Assembly (NCBI RefSeq): GCF_017726655.1
Contig: NZ_CP072308.1
Span: 2,238,501-2,302,500 of the forward strand
Source: Agrobacterium tumefaciens
GTDB taxonomy: Bacteria; Pseudomonadota; Alphaproteobacteria; Rhizobiales; Rhizobiaceae
Direction of reading: 5' to 3'
DNA: 64,000 nucleotides
Below the pieces are notes generated by a model. It made no database searches. It was not told where the DNA came from and saw only the letters and a list, made by a program, of their open reading frames with translations. Of this stretch, positions 53,711 through 63,243 are shown one piece after another. The position numbers and the translations under genes are program-made. Numbering within the stretch: position 1 is the first letter of the stretch; each line of letters starts with the position of its first letter.

Positions 53711-54024
53711 AGGTTTCTCCTTCGCGTCGTTTCTGCTGTTTCCAGCGGTTTGCAACGTTGCCTGAACCTGAGTGGCTTCATTCACGGTCTTCAAGTCGAT
53801 CGCGCCGCTTCATGATAAAGCGCGAAATTTCTAAATGCATGTGACAATGGCTTCGTTCCCCTCCGCGTGACCTGTCACCGCCTCCATCCCTCCCGCCCAT
53901 GAATTGTTTTGTCGCTTATCTCACGGAAAAGCGCTTCACACATTTCGGCTTGCACTGTAAAAGTGCCGAAATCCCAAGGAAATGGCGGTGTCCCGATGCC
54001 GTCATCATGCAGATGGACATCACT
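53711..54024. other. Divergent region between the SDR gene and argG
   Basis: About 314 bases without a gene. An in-frame upstream extension of argG to 53899 exists but has no family support. The region should hold both promoters. A hairpin at 53942-53972 is listed separately. Confidence 0.6.
53942..53972 (+). promoter_or_regulatory. Hairpin in the argG leader
   Basis: ATTTCGG and CCGAAAT form a 7-bp stem. Inside it CACT pairs with AGTG around a GTAAA loop, with a CTTG bulge on the 5' side. It lies 53 bases before the argG start and has no T-run. It may be an RNA element or an operator. Confidence 0.35.
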
Positions 54025-55248
54025 ATGGCACTTCCGAAAGACGTAAAGAAAGTCGTTCTCGCCTATTCCGGCGGCCTCGACACCTCGATCATCCTGAAAT
54101 GGCTTCAGACCGAACTCGGCGCAGAAGTCGTGACCTTCACCGCCGATCTCGGCCAGGGCGAAGAGCTTGAGCCGGCGCGCAAGAAGGCCGAGATGCTGGG
54201 CATCAAGGAAATCTTCATCGAGGACGTCCGCGAAGAATTCGTGCGTGATTTCGTGTTCCCGATGTTCCGCGCCAATGCCGTTTACGAAGGCGTCTATCTG
54301 CTCGGCACGTCGATTGCCCGTCCACTGATTTCCAAACACCTGATCGAGATCGCCAAGAAGACTGGCGCTGATGCCATCGCCCATGGTGCGACGGGCAAAG
54401 GCAACGACCAGGTTCGTTTCGAGCTTTCGGCCTATGCGCTGAACCCTGACATCAAGATCATCGCCCCCTGGCGCGACTGGACGTTCAAGAGCCGTACAGA
54501 CCTCCTGAACTTTGCCGAACAGCACCAGATTCCCGTTGCGAAGGACAAGAAGGGCGAAGCGCCGTTCTCCGTGGACGCCAACCTGCTGCACTCCTCGTCC
54601 GAGGGCAAGGTTCTGGAAGACCCAGCGGTGGAAGCGCCTGAATATGTCCACATGCGCACCATTTCCCCGGAAGCCGCGCCTGACAAGGCAACCGTCATCA
54701 AGGTCGGTTTCCGCAAGGGTGACGCCTGCTCCATCAATGGCGTCGAAATGTCGCCCGCGACGCTTCTTGCCACGCTCAACAATTATGGTCGTGAAAACGG
54801 CATTGGCCGCCTCGATCTGGTTGAAAACCGTTTCGTCGGCATGAAGTCGCGCGGCGTATATGAAACGCCCGGCGGCACCATTCTGCTTGCCGCACATCGC
54901 GCCATCGAATCCATTACGCTCGACCGGGGTGCAGCGCATCTCAAGGATGAGCTGATGCCGCGTTACGCCGAGCTCATCTATTACGGCTTCTGGTTCTCGC
55001 CGGAGCGCGAAATGCTGCAGGCGCTGATCGACAAGAGTCAGGAACATGTAGAAGGCGAAGTGACGCTAAAGCTCTACAAGGGCAATGTCATGGTGACCGG
55101 CCGCGAGAGCGCCAAGTCGCTCTATTCCGACGCGCTGGTGACCTTCGAAGACGACCACGGCGCTTACGACCAGAAGGATGCAGCGGGCTTCATCAAGCTC
55201 AACGCCCTGCGTCTGCGCACGCTCGCCAAGCGTAACCTCAGCAAGTAA
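54025..55248 (+). CDS. argG: Argininosuccinate synthase
   Basis: ATP-dependent condensation of citrulline and aspartate, the penultimate step of arginine synthesis. The 407-residue protein has the PP-loop [10 protein letters not shown], followed by LYLLGTS-like and [13 protein letters not shown] segments, and ends with the family oligomerisation helix. The frame is open from 53899, but ATG 54025 ([17 protein letters not shown]) is the normal start. ATG 54007 and ATG 54013 are in frame just upstream. A strong terminator follows. Confidence 0.97.
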   Translation: MALPKDVKKVVLAYSGGLDTSIILKWLQTELGAEVVTFTADLGQGEELEPARKKAEMLGIKEIFIEDVREEFVRDFVFPMFRANAVYEGVYLLGTSIARPLISKHLIEIAKKTGADAIAHGATGKGNDQVRFELSAYALNPDIKIIAPWRDWTFKSRTDLLNFAEQHQIPVAKDKKGEAPFSVDANLLHSSSEGKVLEDPAVEAPEYVHMRTISPEAAPDKATVIKVGFRKGDACSINGVEMSPATLLATLNNYGRENGIGRLDLVENRFVGMKSRGVYETPGGTILLAAHRAIESITLDRGAAHLKDELMPRYAELIYYGFWFSPEREMLQALIDKSQEHVEGEVTLKLYKGNVMVTGRESAKSLYSDALVTFEDDHGAYDQKDAAGFIKLNALRLRTLAKRNLSK

Positions 55249-55272
55249 TTTTGCTGTTGGCACGATATTGCG

Positions 55273-55303
55273 ACCCGCTGGCGGCGACGCCGGCGGGTTT
55301 TTT
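55273..55303 (+). terminator. Terminator of argG
   Basis: ACCCGCTGGCG and CGCCGGCGGGT pair over 11 bp (one T-G) with a GCGA loop, followed by TTTTT. Its tail overlaps the stop codon of the convergent efflux gene. Confidence 0.85.
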
Positions 55304-56498
55304 ATGCTTCTTTTCTGGAGACGATGCGCAAACCGAAGTAGCTCGCAACGGCCACAAACTCCATCAGGGGAATGATGATACCGAAACCGGTCAGCGGCGA
55401 ACCGATGAGCGCAGCGGCGGCCCCGCCCGCAAAGCCCGATCCCATCTGGATGAAGCCCATCATCGCCGACGCCGAGCCGGCGATATGCGGGAAGGGCGCT
55501 AGCGCCGCCGTTACCATCGAGGGTGTCAGCAAGGCGATACCAACAGTTGCGACCGCCACTGGTCCCATTATTGAGAGAAATGACGGCGGGATCAGGAAAA
55601 CCGATAGAAGGATCAGCAGGCCGCCCGTGCCCGAAAAACAGAGGCCGATCATGACCGAGCGGCGATCGCCCAGTCGCGGCGCGAGATAGCGCAGGGCGAT
55701 GGAGCCGAAGAAATAAGCGCCGGTCTGCATCAGCATGCCGATGCCGAAGGCAGTGGGTGTCATGCCGACCGTGTTGATGAGGATGAAGGTGAGCATTGTC
55801 GCCTGCGCATAGAGCGCGCCGATGGAGCCGCCAAGCACAAGGGCCGCCAGAAGAAAGCGCGGCTCAGTCAACAGGGTGCCGTAGGCGGAAAGAAGGCGGC
55901 GGGGGCGGACAAGGCTTATGTCCGGGCGGGTCGTCTCACGCAGAAAGATAACAACCGTGACTATGGCAAGACCGCCAAGCCCGGCCATGAGAAAAAATAC
56001 GGATTTCCAGCCAAAGGCGGCAAGCGAAAGTCCTCCGATCGTTGGTCCCATTGCGGGGCCGACAGCAAGCATGATGCCGATGAGGTTCATGATGCTGGAG
56101 GCTTCCGCGCCGGTGAACTGATCGCGGACAATGGCGCGCGCCACCGTCATGCCGACGGAAGCGCCGATGCCCTGAATGAGCCGGGCAAAGAGCAGCACCT
56201 CGATCGTCGGAGAAAAGATCGCCAGCAGCCCACCGCCCAGAAAAATCGACAGGAAGGCGAGACTGGCGCTTTTCCTGCCGAAGGCATCGGATGCAGGCCC
56301 GGCAAGCAGTTGCGCCACGGCAAAGCCAGCAAAATAAAGGGAGAGGCTAAGCTTGATGGCCGCTTCGTTGGTGGCGAAAACCCGCGTGAGTTCAGGCATG
56401 GCCGGGGTGTAGATCGACATTGAAATCGGCGCCAAGGCCGTCAGCAAAGCGCCGAGAATGGCCGTGCGTTTTCTCGACATGATCGGTTGTGGCGACAT
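55302..56498 (-). CDS. Bcr/CflA-type drug efflux MFS transporter
   Basis: Twelve-helix proton antiporter of 398 residues from the DHA1 Bcr/CflA group that exports drugs such as bicyclomycin or sulfonamides. Motif A is seen as GPASDAFGRKSASL, and motif C-like GPAMGPTIGG lies in the fifth helix. The MarR gene lies five bases upstream on the same strand, so the pair forms an operon marR-efflux. A MarR operator candidate lies directly before marR, so substrate-induced expression is expected. The 3' end overlaps the argG terminator. Actual drug substrates are unknown. Confidence 0.9.
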   Translation of the reverse strand: MSPQPIMSRKRTAILGALLTALAPISMSIYTPAMPELTRVFATNEAAIKLSLSLYFAGFAVAQLLAGPASDAFGRKSASLAFLSIFLGGGLLAIFSPTIEVLLFARLIQGIGASVGMTVARAIVRDQFTGAEASSIMNLIGIMLAVGPAMGPTIGGLSLAAFGWKSVFFLMAGLGGLAIVTVVIFLRETTRPDISLVRPRRLLSAYGTLLTEPRFLLAALVLGGSIGALYAQATMLTFILINTVGMTPTAFGIGMLMQTGAYFFGSIALRYLAPRLGDRRSVMIGLCFSGTGGLLILLSVFLIPPSFLSIMGPVAVATVGIALLTPSMVTAALAPFPHIAGSASAMMGFIQMGSGFAGGAAAALIGSPLTGFGIIIPLMEFVAVASYFGLRIVSRKEA

Positions 56499-56503
56499 TA
56501 TAA

Positions 56504-56953
56504 TCAGCCGTTCTGCTCCGGCTGCAGATTGTCGCGAAGGGTCTGGAGAAAACGGCGGAAGAGTGCGACTTCATCGTCGTTCAGGCCTTGCGTGGCGTGA
56601 CGGACCAACTCCTCGATTTCCTGCCGGACGGCGTCCAGCATCTCTGCGGACGACTGGGTAAGGACGATGCGTTTCGAGCGCCTGTCCTGGGGGTCCTGCT
56701 GGCGTTCGATGAGATCGAGAGATTGCAGCTTGTCGAGATAGGCACAGATGGTCATCGGTTCGATGCCGAGGCGCGCAGCGATATCCGACTGCTTGCTGCC
56801 GTCAATGGCGGCGACCGTCAGAAGGGCGCGGGCCTCGCCAGGGGTAAGGCCAAGACCGGCCTCGGAAATTCGACGTTCAAAAGCACTGTTCAGCAGGCGT
56901 GCACCGCTGTTCAGTAAAAATGCTAATGAATCTTTCTCGCGTTTCGTGCTCAT
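56504..56953 (-). CDS. MarR-family transcriptional regulator
   Basis: Dimeric winged-helix repressor of 149 residues. It has GLTPGEARALLTVAAIDGSKQSDIAARLGIEPMTICAYLDKL for the DNA-binding helices and the wing QQDPQDRRSKRIVLTQS. Family members respond to small phenolic or drug-like ligands and repress an adjacent transporter. Here it precedes a Bcr-type efflux gene by five bases, so it probably represses both. A 15-bp palindrome starts 14 bases upstream of the start codon. The ligand is unknown. Confidence 0.93.
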   Translation of the reverse strand: MSTKREKDSLAFLLNSGARLLNSAFERRISEAGLGLTPGEARALLTVAAIDGSKQSDIAARLGIEPMTICAYLDKLQSLDLIERQQDPQDRRSKRIVLTQSSAEMLDAVRQEIEELVRHATQGLNDDEVALFRRFLQTLRDNLQPEQNG

Positions 56954-56966
56954 TCGTCGCCTTTTC

Positions 56967-56981
56967 GTAAGTCAGCCTTAC
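56967..56981. promoter_or_regulatory. Candidate MarR operator
   Basis: GTAAG and CTTAC are perfect half-sites around TCAGC, 14 bases upstream of the marR start codon. The 15-bp length with 5-bp half-sites and the position are typical for an autoregulatory MarR site. Confidence 0.5.
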
Positions 56982-57202
56982 TAAAAACCGGGCGATAATC
57001 AATGCTGCGACACCGATATTCTCGTAAATCGGTTCAACTATACGTCAGCACCGCAGCGGGGCGCACTTCCCATTGGCTTTGACTGGCGGCTGCGACATTC
57101 ACGGGCAGGCATCTGCCTCCTCAGCGCTGCGCTTGACATATTGAATTGGGGCGGGAGGCATGCCCATATGGGCTTCGATCGGAATCGTACAAGGAAGATG
57201 AA

Positions 57203-59263
57203 ATGCCATCGAGGACTGCTCTTTATCCCGCGCTTGTTGACTGGAACGGCCATCATGGCCTCCCGAAATTCGATGCGGTCAAGGATGAGGATTTCGCGCC
57301 GGCTTTCGACGCTGCGCTTCTCTCCCATGAGCAGGAAATCGATGCCATTGCGAAAAATTCCGATGCGCCCAGTTTCGAAAACACGGTCACTGCGCTCGAA
57401 ATAGCGGGTGATGATCTCTCCCGTATTTCGTCGCTGTTCTGGAACAGGGCGGGCGCCAATACAAACAATGTCGTCCAGGCGCTTGAGCGGGAAATCGCGC
57501 CGAAGATGTCTCGACATTACTCGAAGATCGGCATGAACGAGGCGCTGTTCAAACGTATCGACACGCTCTGGGAACAGCGCGACGCGCTTGGCCTCACCGG
57601 CGAAGAAAAGCGGGTTCTGGAACGGCACTGGAAGGGTTTCGTGCGCTCGGGTGCCAAGCTGCCCAGGGAACGGCAGGAGCGGCTTGCGGCCATCAATGAA
57701 GAGCTTGCCGGTCTCGGCGCGAAGTTCGGCCAGAATGTGCTTGCGGATGAGAAGAACTGGAAGCTTCTGCTGACGACGGAGGAAGACTTGGCCGGCGTCC
57801 CGGACTTTCTTCGTGATGCCATGGCGGGTGCAGCGCGCGAACATGGCGAGGAGGGCAAATTTGCCGTGACCCTTTCCCGCTCTATCATCGAGCCTTTCCT
57901 GACGTTTTCCGAACGCCGCGATCTGCGCGAACAGGCATTCAAGGCATGGGTAGCGCGGGGCGAGAACGGTGGCGAGACCGACAATCGTGAGATTGTCCGT
58001 AGAACTCTCGAGTTGCGAGAGGAAAAAGCAAAGCTTCTCGGTTATGCGAATTTCGCCGCTTACAAGCTCGACGATACGATGGCGAAGACGCCCGATGCGG
58101 TGAACAGTCTTCTCGGGCAGGTCTGGGAGAAGGCGGTGCGGCGCGCTGGCAACGAAGAGGCTGAACTCGCCGCCATCATCGCAGCGGAAGGCAAGAACCA
58201 TGAGGTTTTGCCGTGGGACTGGCGGCACTATGCCGAAAAGCTCCGCGCTCAGAAATTCAATTTCTCTGAGGCTGAACTGAAGCCTTACCTGCAGCTCGAA
58301 AAGATCATTGAGGCCTGCTTCGATGTGGCCGGGCGGCTTTTCGGCATTCGCGCCGTCGAGGTTAAGGGTATCGCCGCCTACCATCCGGAGGTCAGGGTTT
58401 TCGACATCCTCGATGACAAGGGCAACCTGAAGGCCATGTTCCTCGGTGATTATTTCGCCCGCCCTTCAAAGCGGTCCGGGGCGTGGATGAGTTCTTTCCA
58501 GTCGCAGCACAAGTTGCCGCTGAAAAATGGCAAGGTTGGAGAAATCCCGATCATCTACAACGTCTGCAACTTTGCAAAACCAGCGGAAGGCAAGCCGGCG
58601 CTGCTCTCGCTCGACGATGCGCGCACCTTGTTCCACGAGTTTGGTCACGCCCTGCATGGCATGTTGTCGGATGTTACCTATCCCTCGGTTTCGGGCACGG
58701 GCGTGTCGCGTGATTTCGTTGAACTGCCGTCGCAGCTCTACGAACATTGGCTGACGGTGCCGGAAATTCTGGAAAAATACGCGCTGCATTATGAAACCGG
58801 TGCGCCTATGCCGAAGGCCTTGCTCGACAAGGTGCTGGCGGCGCAGACTTTCAACGCCGGCTTCAACACGGTGGAATTCACCTCGTCTGCGATCGTCGAT
58901 ATGGCGTTCCACACCCGCGACGGCGTGGGTGATCCGATGGCGGTGCAGGATGAAGTGCTTTCGCGCCTCAATATGCCCGAGTCCATCGTCATGCGCCATG
59001 CGACGCCACACTTCCAGCATGTCTTTTCGGGTGATGGTTATTCAGCCGGCTATTACTCCTACATGTGGTCGGAAGTGCTCGATGCGGACGCCTTTGCCGC
59101 TTTTGAGGAAACCGGCAATGCGTTTGATGGCGAGATGGCGCGTCGGCTGAAGAAGAATATCTATTCCGTCGGTGGTTCGATTGATCCGGAGGAAGCCTAC
59201 CTTGCCTTCCGTGGCAAGATGCCAAATCCCGATGCGATGCTCGCAAAGCGCGGTCTCGTATAA
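57203..59263 (+). CDS. dcp: M3-family peptidyl-dipeptidase
   Basis: Cytoplasmic or periplasmic zinc metallopeptidase of 686 residues that releases dipeptides from oligopeptide C-termini. The zinc motif is FHEFGHALHG, followed by SGTGVSRDFVELPSQLYEHW, which matches peptidyl-dipeptidase Dcp more closely than oligopeptidase A. No signal peptide is evident, so a cytoplasmic place is more likely. The frame is open from 57146, but ATG 57203 (MPSRTALYPALVDWNGHHG), with AGGAAGATG upstream, is chosen. It lies alone between the marR region and typA and is followed by a hairpin. Confidence 0.9.
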   Translation: MPSRTALYPALVDWNGHHGLPKFDAVKDEDFAPAFDAALLSHEQEIDAIAKNSDAPSFENTVTALEIAGDDLSRISSLFWNRAGANTNNVVQALEREIAPKMSRHYSKIGMNEALFKRIDTLWEQRDALGLTGEEKRVLERHWKGFVRSGAKLPRERQERLAAINEELAGLGAKFGQNVLADEKNWKLLLTTEEDLAGVPDFLRDAMAGAAREHGEEGKFAVTLSRSIIEPFLTFSERRDLREQAFKAWVARGENGGETDNREIVRRTLELREEKAKLLGYANFAAYKLDDTMAKTPDAVNSLLGQVWEKAVRRAGNEEAELAAIIAAEGKNHEVLPWDWRHYAEKLRAQKFNFSEAELKPYLQLEKIIEACFDVAGRLFGIRAVEVKGIAAYHPEVRVFDILDDKGNLKAMFLGDYFARPSKRSGAWMSSFQSQHKLPLKNGKVGEIPIIYNVCNFAKPAEGKPALLSLDDARTLFHEFGHALHGMLSDVTYPSVSGTGVSRDFVELPSQLYEHWLTVPEILEKYALHYETGAPMPKALLDKVLAAQTFNAGFNTVEFTSSAIVDMAFHTRDGVGDPMAVQDEVLSRLNMPESIVMRHATPHFQHVFSGDGYSAGYYSYMWSEVLDADAFAAFEETGNAFDGEMARRLKKNIYSVGGSIDPEEAYLAFRGKMPNPDAMLAKRGLV

Positions 59264-59298
59264 GACACTGTCATAATTATGAGCTAGAAGCTGGGTGC

Positions 59299-59325
59299 AG
59301 GGGGCTTATGACATGGGCCCCCTTT
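59299..59325 (+). terminator. Terminator after the dipeptidase gene
   Basis: AGGGGGC and GCCCCCT pair over 7 bp around an 11-base loop, followed by TT. It precedes the typA leader. Confidence 0.6.
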
Positions 59326-59346
59326 CGCATTTGCAAAAAAAAGGTT

Positions 59347-59379
59347 ATGAGCGCGCCAAACTAAATTGGCGCTTCTCAT
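59347..59379. repeat. Imperfect inverted repeat in the typA leader
   Basis: ATGAG and GCGCCAA pair with TTGGCGC and CTCAT (12 bp, with a 1/2-base internal loop) around ACTAAA, ending 33 bases before the typA start. Symmetry and AT-rich centre suit either an operator or a 5' UTR hairpin. Confidence 0.45.
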
Positions 59380-59412
59380 CATTTTAGCGCCCAACCTCAG
59401 AGATTTTAAACA

Positions 59413-61236
59413 ATGGCACTACGCAACATCGCGATCATCGCGCACGTTGACCATGGAAAAACGACGCTTGTTGACGAGCTTCTGAAGCAATCCGGTTCGT
59501 TCCGCGATAACCAGCGCGTTGCAGAGCGCGTCATGGACAGTAACGACCTCGAAAAGGAACGCGGCATCACCATTCTCGCCAAGGCGACATCGGTGGAGTG
59601 GAAGGGCGTTCGCATCAACATCGTCGACACCCCCGGCCACGCCGACTTCGGCGGTGAAGTCGAGCGTATCCTGTCGATGGTGGATGGCGCGATCGTTCTG
59701 GTCGACAGTTCCGAAGGCCCCATGCCGCAGACCAAGTTCGTGGTCTCCAAGGCGCTTAAGGTTGGTCTTCGTCCGATCGTTGCGATCAACAAGATCGACC
59801 GCCCCGATGGCCGCCATGAAGAAGTCATCAACGAAGTCTTCGACCTCTTCGCAAACCTCGATGCGACCGACGAACAGCTCGACTTCCCGATCCTCTACGG
59901 TTCTGGCCGCGATGGCTGGATGAACGTCAATCCGGAAGGTCCGAAGGATCAGGGTCTCGCACCGCTGCTCGATCTGGTTCTTGAGCACGTTCCGGAGCCC
60001 AAGGTTGAAGAGGGCCCGTTCCGCATGATCGGCACGATCCTTGAAGCCAACAACTTCCTCGGCCGCATCATCACCGGCCGCATCGCGTCCGGTTCGATCA
60101 AGCCGAACCAGGCCGTGAAGGTGCTCGGCCAGGACGGCAAGACAATCGAAACCGGTCGAATTTCCAAGATCCTCGCCTTCCGCGGTATCGAGCGCACCGC
60201 AATTGAAGAGGCCCATGCGGGTGACATCGTCGCCATCGCCGGTCTTTCCAAAGGCACGGTCGCCGACACCTTTTGCGATCCGTCCGTTACCGAGGCGATG
60301 CAGGCACAGCCGATCGACCCGCCGACTGTTACGATGTCCTTCATCGTTAACGACAGCCCGCTGGCCGGCACCGAAGGCGACAAGGTTACCTCGCGCGTCA
60401 TCCGTGACCGCCTGTTCAAGGAAGCCGAAGGCAACGTCGCGCTGAAGATCGAAGAAGCCGAAGGCAAGGATTCGTTCTTCGTTTCCGGCCGAGGCGAGTT
60501 GCAGCTGGCAGTTCTAATCGAGACCATGCGCCGAGAAGGCTTCGAGCTTGCCGTTTCGCGTCCCCGTGTCGTGATGCACAAGGATGAGAGCGGCGCCCTG
60601 CTGGAGCCGATCGAGGAAGTCGTGATCGACGTCGATGAAGAACATTCGGGCGTCGTCGTTCAGAAGATGTCCGAGCGCAAGGCTGAAATGGCCGAGCTTC
60701 GTCCTTCCGGCGGCAACCGCGTTCGTCTGAAGTTCTACGCACCGACCCGCGGCCTGATCGGCTACCAGTCGGAACTCCTGACCGACACGCGCGGTACGGC
60801 GATCATGAACCGCCTGTTCCACGACTATCAGCCCTTCAAGGGCCAGATTGCCGGTCGCGTGAACGGCGTTCTCCTGTCCAACGGCTCGGGCGAGGCTGTT
60901 GCCTACGCCATGTTCAACCTGGAAGATCGCGGCCCGATGATCATCGAGCCGGGTGAAAAGGTTTATGCCGGTATGATCATCGGCATTCACTCCCGCGACA
61001 ACGACCTGGAAGTGAACGTGCTGAAGGGCAAGCAGCTGACCAACATTCGTGCCGCCGGCAAGGATGAAGCTGTCAAGCTGACGCCACCGATCCGCATGAC
61101 GCTCGACCGCGCTCTTTCCTGGATCCAGGACGACGAGCTGATGGAAGTGACGCCGAAGTCGATCCGTCTGCGCAAGATGTTCCTCGATGCGAATGACCGT
61201 AAGCGCTTCGAAAAGGCCAAGCTTGCCGCCGGCTGA
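59413..61236 (+). CDS. typA: Ribosome-associated GTPase TypA/BipA
   Basis: Translational GTPase of 607 residues that binds 70S ribosomes and supports 50S assembly and growth under stress. G1 is AHVDHGKT, G3 is DTPGHADFGGEV, G4 is NKID and G5 is SGRDG. EF-G-like domains II, III and V and the BipA C-terminal domain follow. TypA is required for acid and other stress survival in rhizobia. It is preceded by an inverted repeat and followed by a strong terminator. Confidence 0.97.
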   Translation: MALRNIAIIAHVDHGKTTLVDELLKQSGSFRDNQRVAERVMDSNDLEKERGITILAKATSVEWKGVRINIVDTPGHADFGGEVERILSMVDGAIVLVDSSEGPMPQTKFVVSKALKVGLRPIVAINKIDRPDGRHEEVINEVFDLFANLDATDEQLDFPILYGSGRDGWMNVNPEGPKDQGLAPLLDLVLEHVPEPKVEEGPFRMIGTILEANNFLGRIITGRIASGSIKPNQAVKVLGQDGKTIETGRISKILAFRGIERTAIEEAHAGDIVAIAGLSKGTVADTFCDPSVTEAMQAQPIDPPTVTMSFIVNDSPLAGTEGDKVTSRVIRDRLFKEAEGNVALKIEEAEGKDSFFVSGRGELQLAVLIETMRREGFELAVSRPRVVMHKDESGALLEPIEEVVIDVDEEHSGVVVQKMSERKAEMAELRPSGGNRVRLKFYAPTRGLIGYQSELLTDTRGTAIMNRLFHDYQPFKGQIAGRVNGVLLSNGSGEAVAYAMFNLEDRGPMIIEPGEKVYAGMIIGIHSRDNDLEVNVLKGKQLTNIRAAGKDEAVKLTPPIRMTLDRALSWIQDDELMEVTPKSIRLRKMFLDANDRKRFEKAKLAAG

Positions 61237-61261
61237 TCGGCGAAATCGACTGCTTTTGAAA

Positions 61262-61287
61262 AACCCGGCCCCGTGCCGGGTTTTTTG
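61262..61287 (+). terminator. Terminator of typA
   Basis: AACCCGGC and GCCGGGTT pair over 8 bp around CCCGT, followed by TTTTG. Confidence 0.9.
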
Positions 61288-61446
61288 TTGGATTTTTTTA
61301 TGTGCGCATGAGTCGAAAGGCGCTTTGCCAAAGGTTAAGGATGCGTTAATTTTTCCTGGTCGTCCACATGAATAGGCTGTGGGTAAGCTTGCCGGCGTTA
61401 ACCTTTATGACTGGTAAGTTTCCGTGGCCGGGGCCAGAATCGCGTT

Positions 61447-61953
61447 ATGAAAACGTTATCCATCGATGTTCGCCGTGCCGAGCCGCATGATGCGCGCGCC
61501 ATATCCGAGGCGCATCGTCTGTCGTGGCAACAGGCCTATGCGGGGCTCATTCCGCATCGCCCGCTGACGCAGATGCTTGAGCGCCGGGGCGAGGGCTGGT
61601 GGAAAAAGGCCACCAAGGGTTCGGCGACGCTGCTGGTGGTGGAAGTGGCCGGTGTGGTTGCCGGATATGCGACACTCGGCCTCAGCCGGGCGCGCGGGTT
61701 GCCGCATGACGGCGAAATCTATGAACTTTATCTCCGCCCGGAATATCAGGGCATCGGCCTGGGTTCGCTGCTCTTCACCGAAGCACGCCGGCTGCTGACG
61801 TCGCTTGGCTGCAACGGCATCGTTGTCTGGTGCCTTGAGGACAGCGATGTCGCCAACCGATTTTTCCGTTCGCATGGCGGGCGGGATGTTGCCGAAGGCA
61901 TGGAAGATTTCGGTGGCAAATCCCTGCGCAAGGTCGGTTTCGTCTGGAACTGA
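61447..61953 (+). CDS. GNAT-family N-acetyltransferase
   Basis: Acetyl-CoA-dependent acyltransferase of 168 residues with the GNAT fold. The acetyl-CoA loop reads IYELYLRPEYQGIGLGSLLF (Q/R-x-x-G-x-G/A form), and strand beta-4 and the following helix are clear. The N-terminus opens IDVRRAEPHDARAISEAHRLSWQQAYAGLIP, like the group of ribosomal or small-molecule acetyltransferases. Substrate is not visible. It stands alone between typA and ppa, starting at ATG 61447. Confidence 0.88.
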   Translation: MKTLSIDVRRAEPHDARAISEAHRLSWQQAYAGLIPHRPLTQMLERRGEGWWKKATKGSATLLVVEVAGVVAGYATLGLSRARGLPHDGEIYELYLRPEYQGIGLGSLLFTEARRLLTSLGCNGIVVWCLEDSDVANRFFRSHGGRDVAEGMEDFGGKSLRKVGFVWN

Positions 61954-62110
61954 CGATGCAAATTCCCGGGATCCTCGTTTCGCGTCCGATGATGGCGTGC
62001 CGCTAGCACCCAATTTATCCATTATGCCTTATCTGCCTACAGCCGTGTTGCAATGCGCAGACTTTCCCAGTATCGAAAACCAAATCCAACCCGTCGAATG
62101 AGGGAAGCGA

Positions 62111-62644
62111 ATGCGTATCGATGCAATCTCCGTAGGCAAAAATCCGCCGGAAGACGTTAATGTTATCGTTGAAGTGCCGGTCGGCGGACATCCGATCAAG
62201 TACGAGATGGACAAGGATGCCGGCGCGCTGATCGTTGATCGCTTTCTCTACACGCCGATGACCTACCCGGGTAACTACGGCTTCGTGCCGCACACCCTGT
62301 CCGACGACGGTGACCCGATCGACGTGCTCATCTGCAATACCCGCCCTCTCGTTCCGGGCTGTGTGATCAATGTCCGCCCCATCGGCGTGATGATCATGGA
62401 AGACGACGGTGGCAAGGACGAGAAAATCCTCGCTGTTCCGGTTCCGAAACTGACGCGTCGTTACGACAAGGTCAACAACTACACCGATCTGCCGGAAATC
62501 ACGCTGAAGCAGATCGAGCACTTCTTCGAGCACTACAAGGATCTGGAGCCCGGCAAGTGGGTGAAGATGGGCGGCTGGCAGGATGTCGACGTCGCCAAGA
62601 AGCTGATCGTCGAAGCCATCGAGCGCTACAAGACCCAGGGTTGA
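62111..62644 (+). CDS. ppa: Inorganic pyrophosphatase (family I)
   Basis: Hydrolyses pyrophosphate and pulls biosynthetic reactions forward. The 177-residue cytoplasmic enzyme has the family I signature DGDPIDVLI with its metal-binding Asp residues, EMDKDAG and YPGNYGFVP. The C-terminal helix and [10 protein letters not shown] match the hexameric bacterial form. ATG 62111 has GGGAAG upstream. It is convergent with the DUF167 gene, with six bases between stops. Confidence 0.97.
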   Translation: MRIDAISVGKNPPEDVNVIVEVPVGGHPIKYEMDKDAGALIVDRFLYTPMTYPGNYGFVPHTLSDDGDPIDVLICNTRPLVPGCVINVRPIGVMIMEDDGGKDEKILAVPVPKLTRRYDKVNNYTDLPEITLKQIEHFFEHYKDLEPGKWVKMGGWQDVDVAKKLIVEAIERYKTQG

Positions 62645-62650
62645 TCCCGG

Positions 62651-62956
62651 CTAAAGCTCTTTGAACAGCTCTTCAAAATCCTCCGGGTCGGCGTCGATCC
62701 GGAGGATTTTTTTGCGTGCTGTTTCGCCTGAGAGGAGGCTGATGGCGGATTTGGGCAGGCCGAATTTTTTCGCCAGCAAAACAATCAGCGCCTTGTTCGC
62801 CTTGCCGCCTTCCGGGGCGGCGCTGACGCGGGCCTTGAGATGCGCGTTTCCGTTTGCATCCCGATCCACACCCTCGATGGCGTCGCGCCCGCCATTTGGC
62901 GTGAGGCGCACCGTCAGGCGGACATGATCATTCTGCTTTTGCCAGCAGCCGCTCAA
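62651..62956 (-). CDS. DUF167 (YggU) family protein
   Basis: Protein of 101 residues of the DUF167/YggU family, small and unknown in function. [19 protein letters not shown] and [44 protein letters not shown] are the conserved parts. The start is TTG 62956, whose TTGA overlaps the yggT stop by four bases; the longer open frame to 63325 runs antiparallel inside yggT and is not used. yggT-yggU is a common pair. The fold may bind RNA, but this is not shown. Confidence 0.85.
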   Translation of the reverse strand: MSGCWQKQNDHVRLTVRLTPNGGRDAIEGVDRDANGNAHLKARVSAAPEGGKANKALIVLLAKKFGLPKSAISLLSGETARKKILRIDADPEDFEELFKEL

Positions 62957-63243
62957 GCGACCATCGGGTAAAGCGTGTTCCACATGAAGGAGCGGATGAA
63001 GAAGATGATCAGCAACACAATGATCGGCGAAATATCGATGCCACCGAGATTGGGCAGAACGCGGCGGATGGGGCGCAGAACCGGTTCCGTGACATTGTAC
63101 AGAAAGCTGCCGATGGCGTTGACGAACTGGTTGCGGGAATTGATGACATTGAAGGCGTAAAGCCAGGAAAAGATGGCGCTGCCGATCAGCACCCAGGTGT
63201 AGAGGTTCAAGGCCAGATCGATGGTCTGAAACAGGGCAAGCAT
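62953..63243 (-). CDS. YggT-family membrane protein
   Basis: Inner membrane protein of 96 residues with two hydrophobic hairpins, [23 protein letters not shown] and [21 protein letters not shown]. The linking segment [20 protein letters not shown] is the family motif. In E. coli it lies near yggU and affects osmotic or potassium phenotypes; function is otherwise unknown. The frame reaches 63273, but ATG 63243 ([13 protein letters not shown]) is the family start. It is translationally coupled to DUF167 by the TTGA overlap. Confidence 0.88.
   Translation of the reverse strand: MLALFQTIDLALNLYTWVLIGSAIFSWLYAFNVINSRNQFVNAIGSFLYNVTEPVLRPIRRVLPNLGGIDISPIIVLLIIFFIRSFMWNTLYPMVA

Noticed and set aside
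53899..54024. N-terminal extension of ArgG by 42 residues
   Set aside because: The argininosuccinate synthase family begins close to the PP-loop, and the extension contains a hairpin sequence and has no family counterpart.
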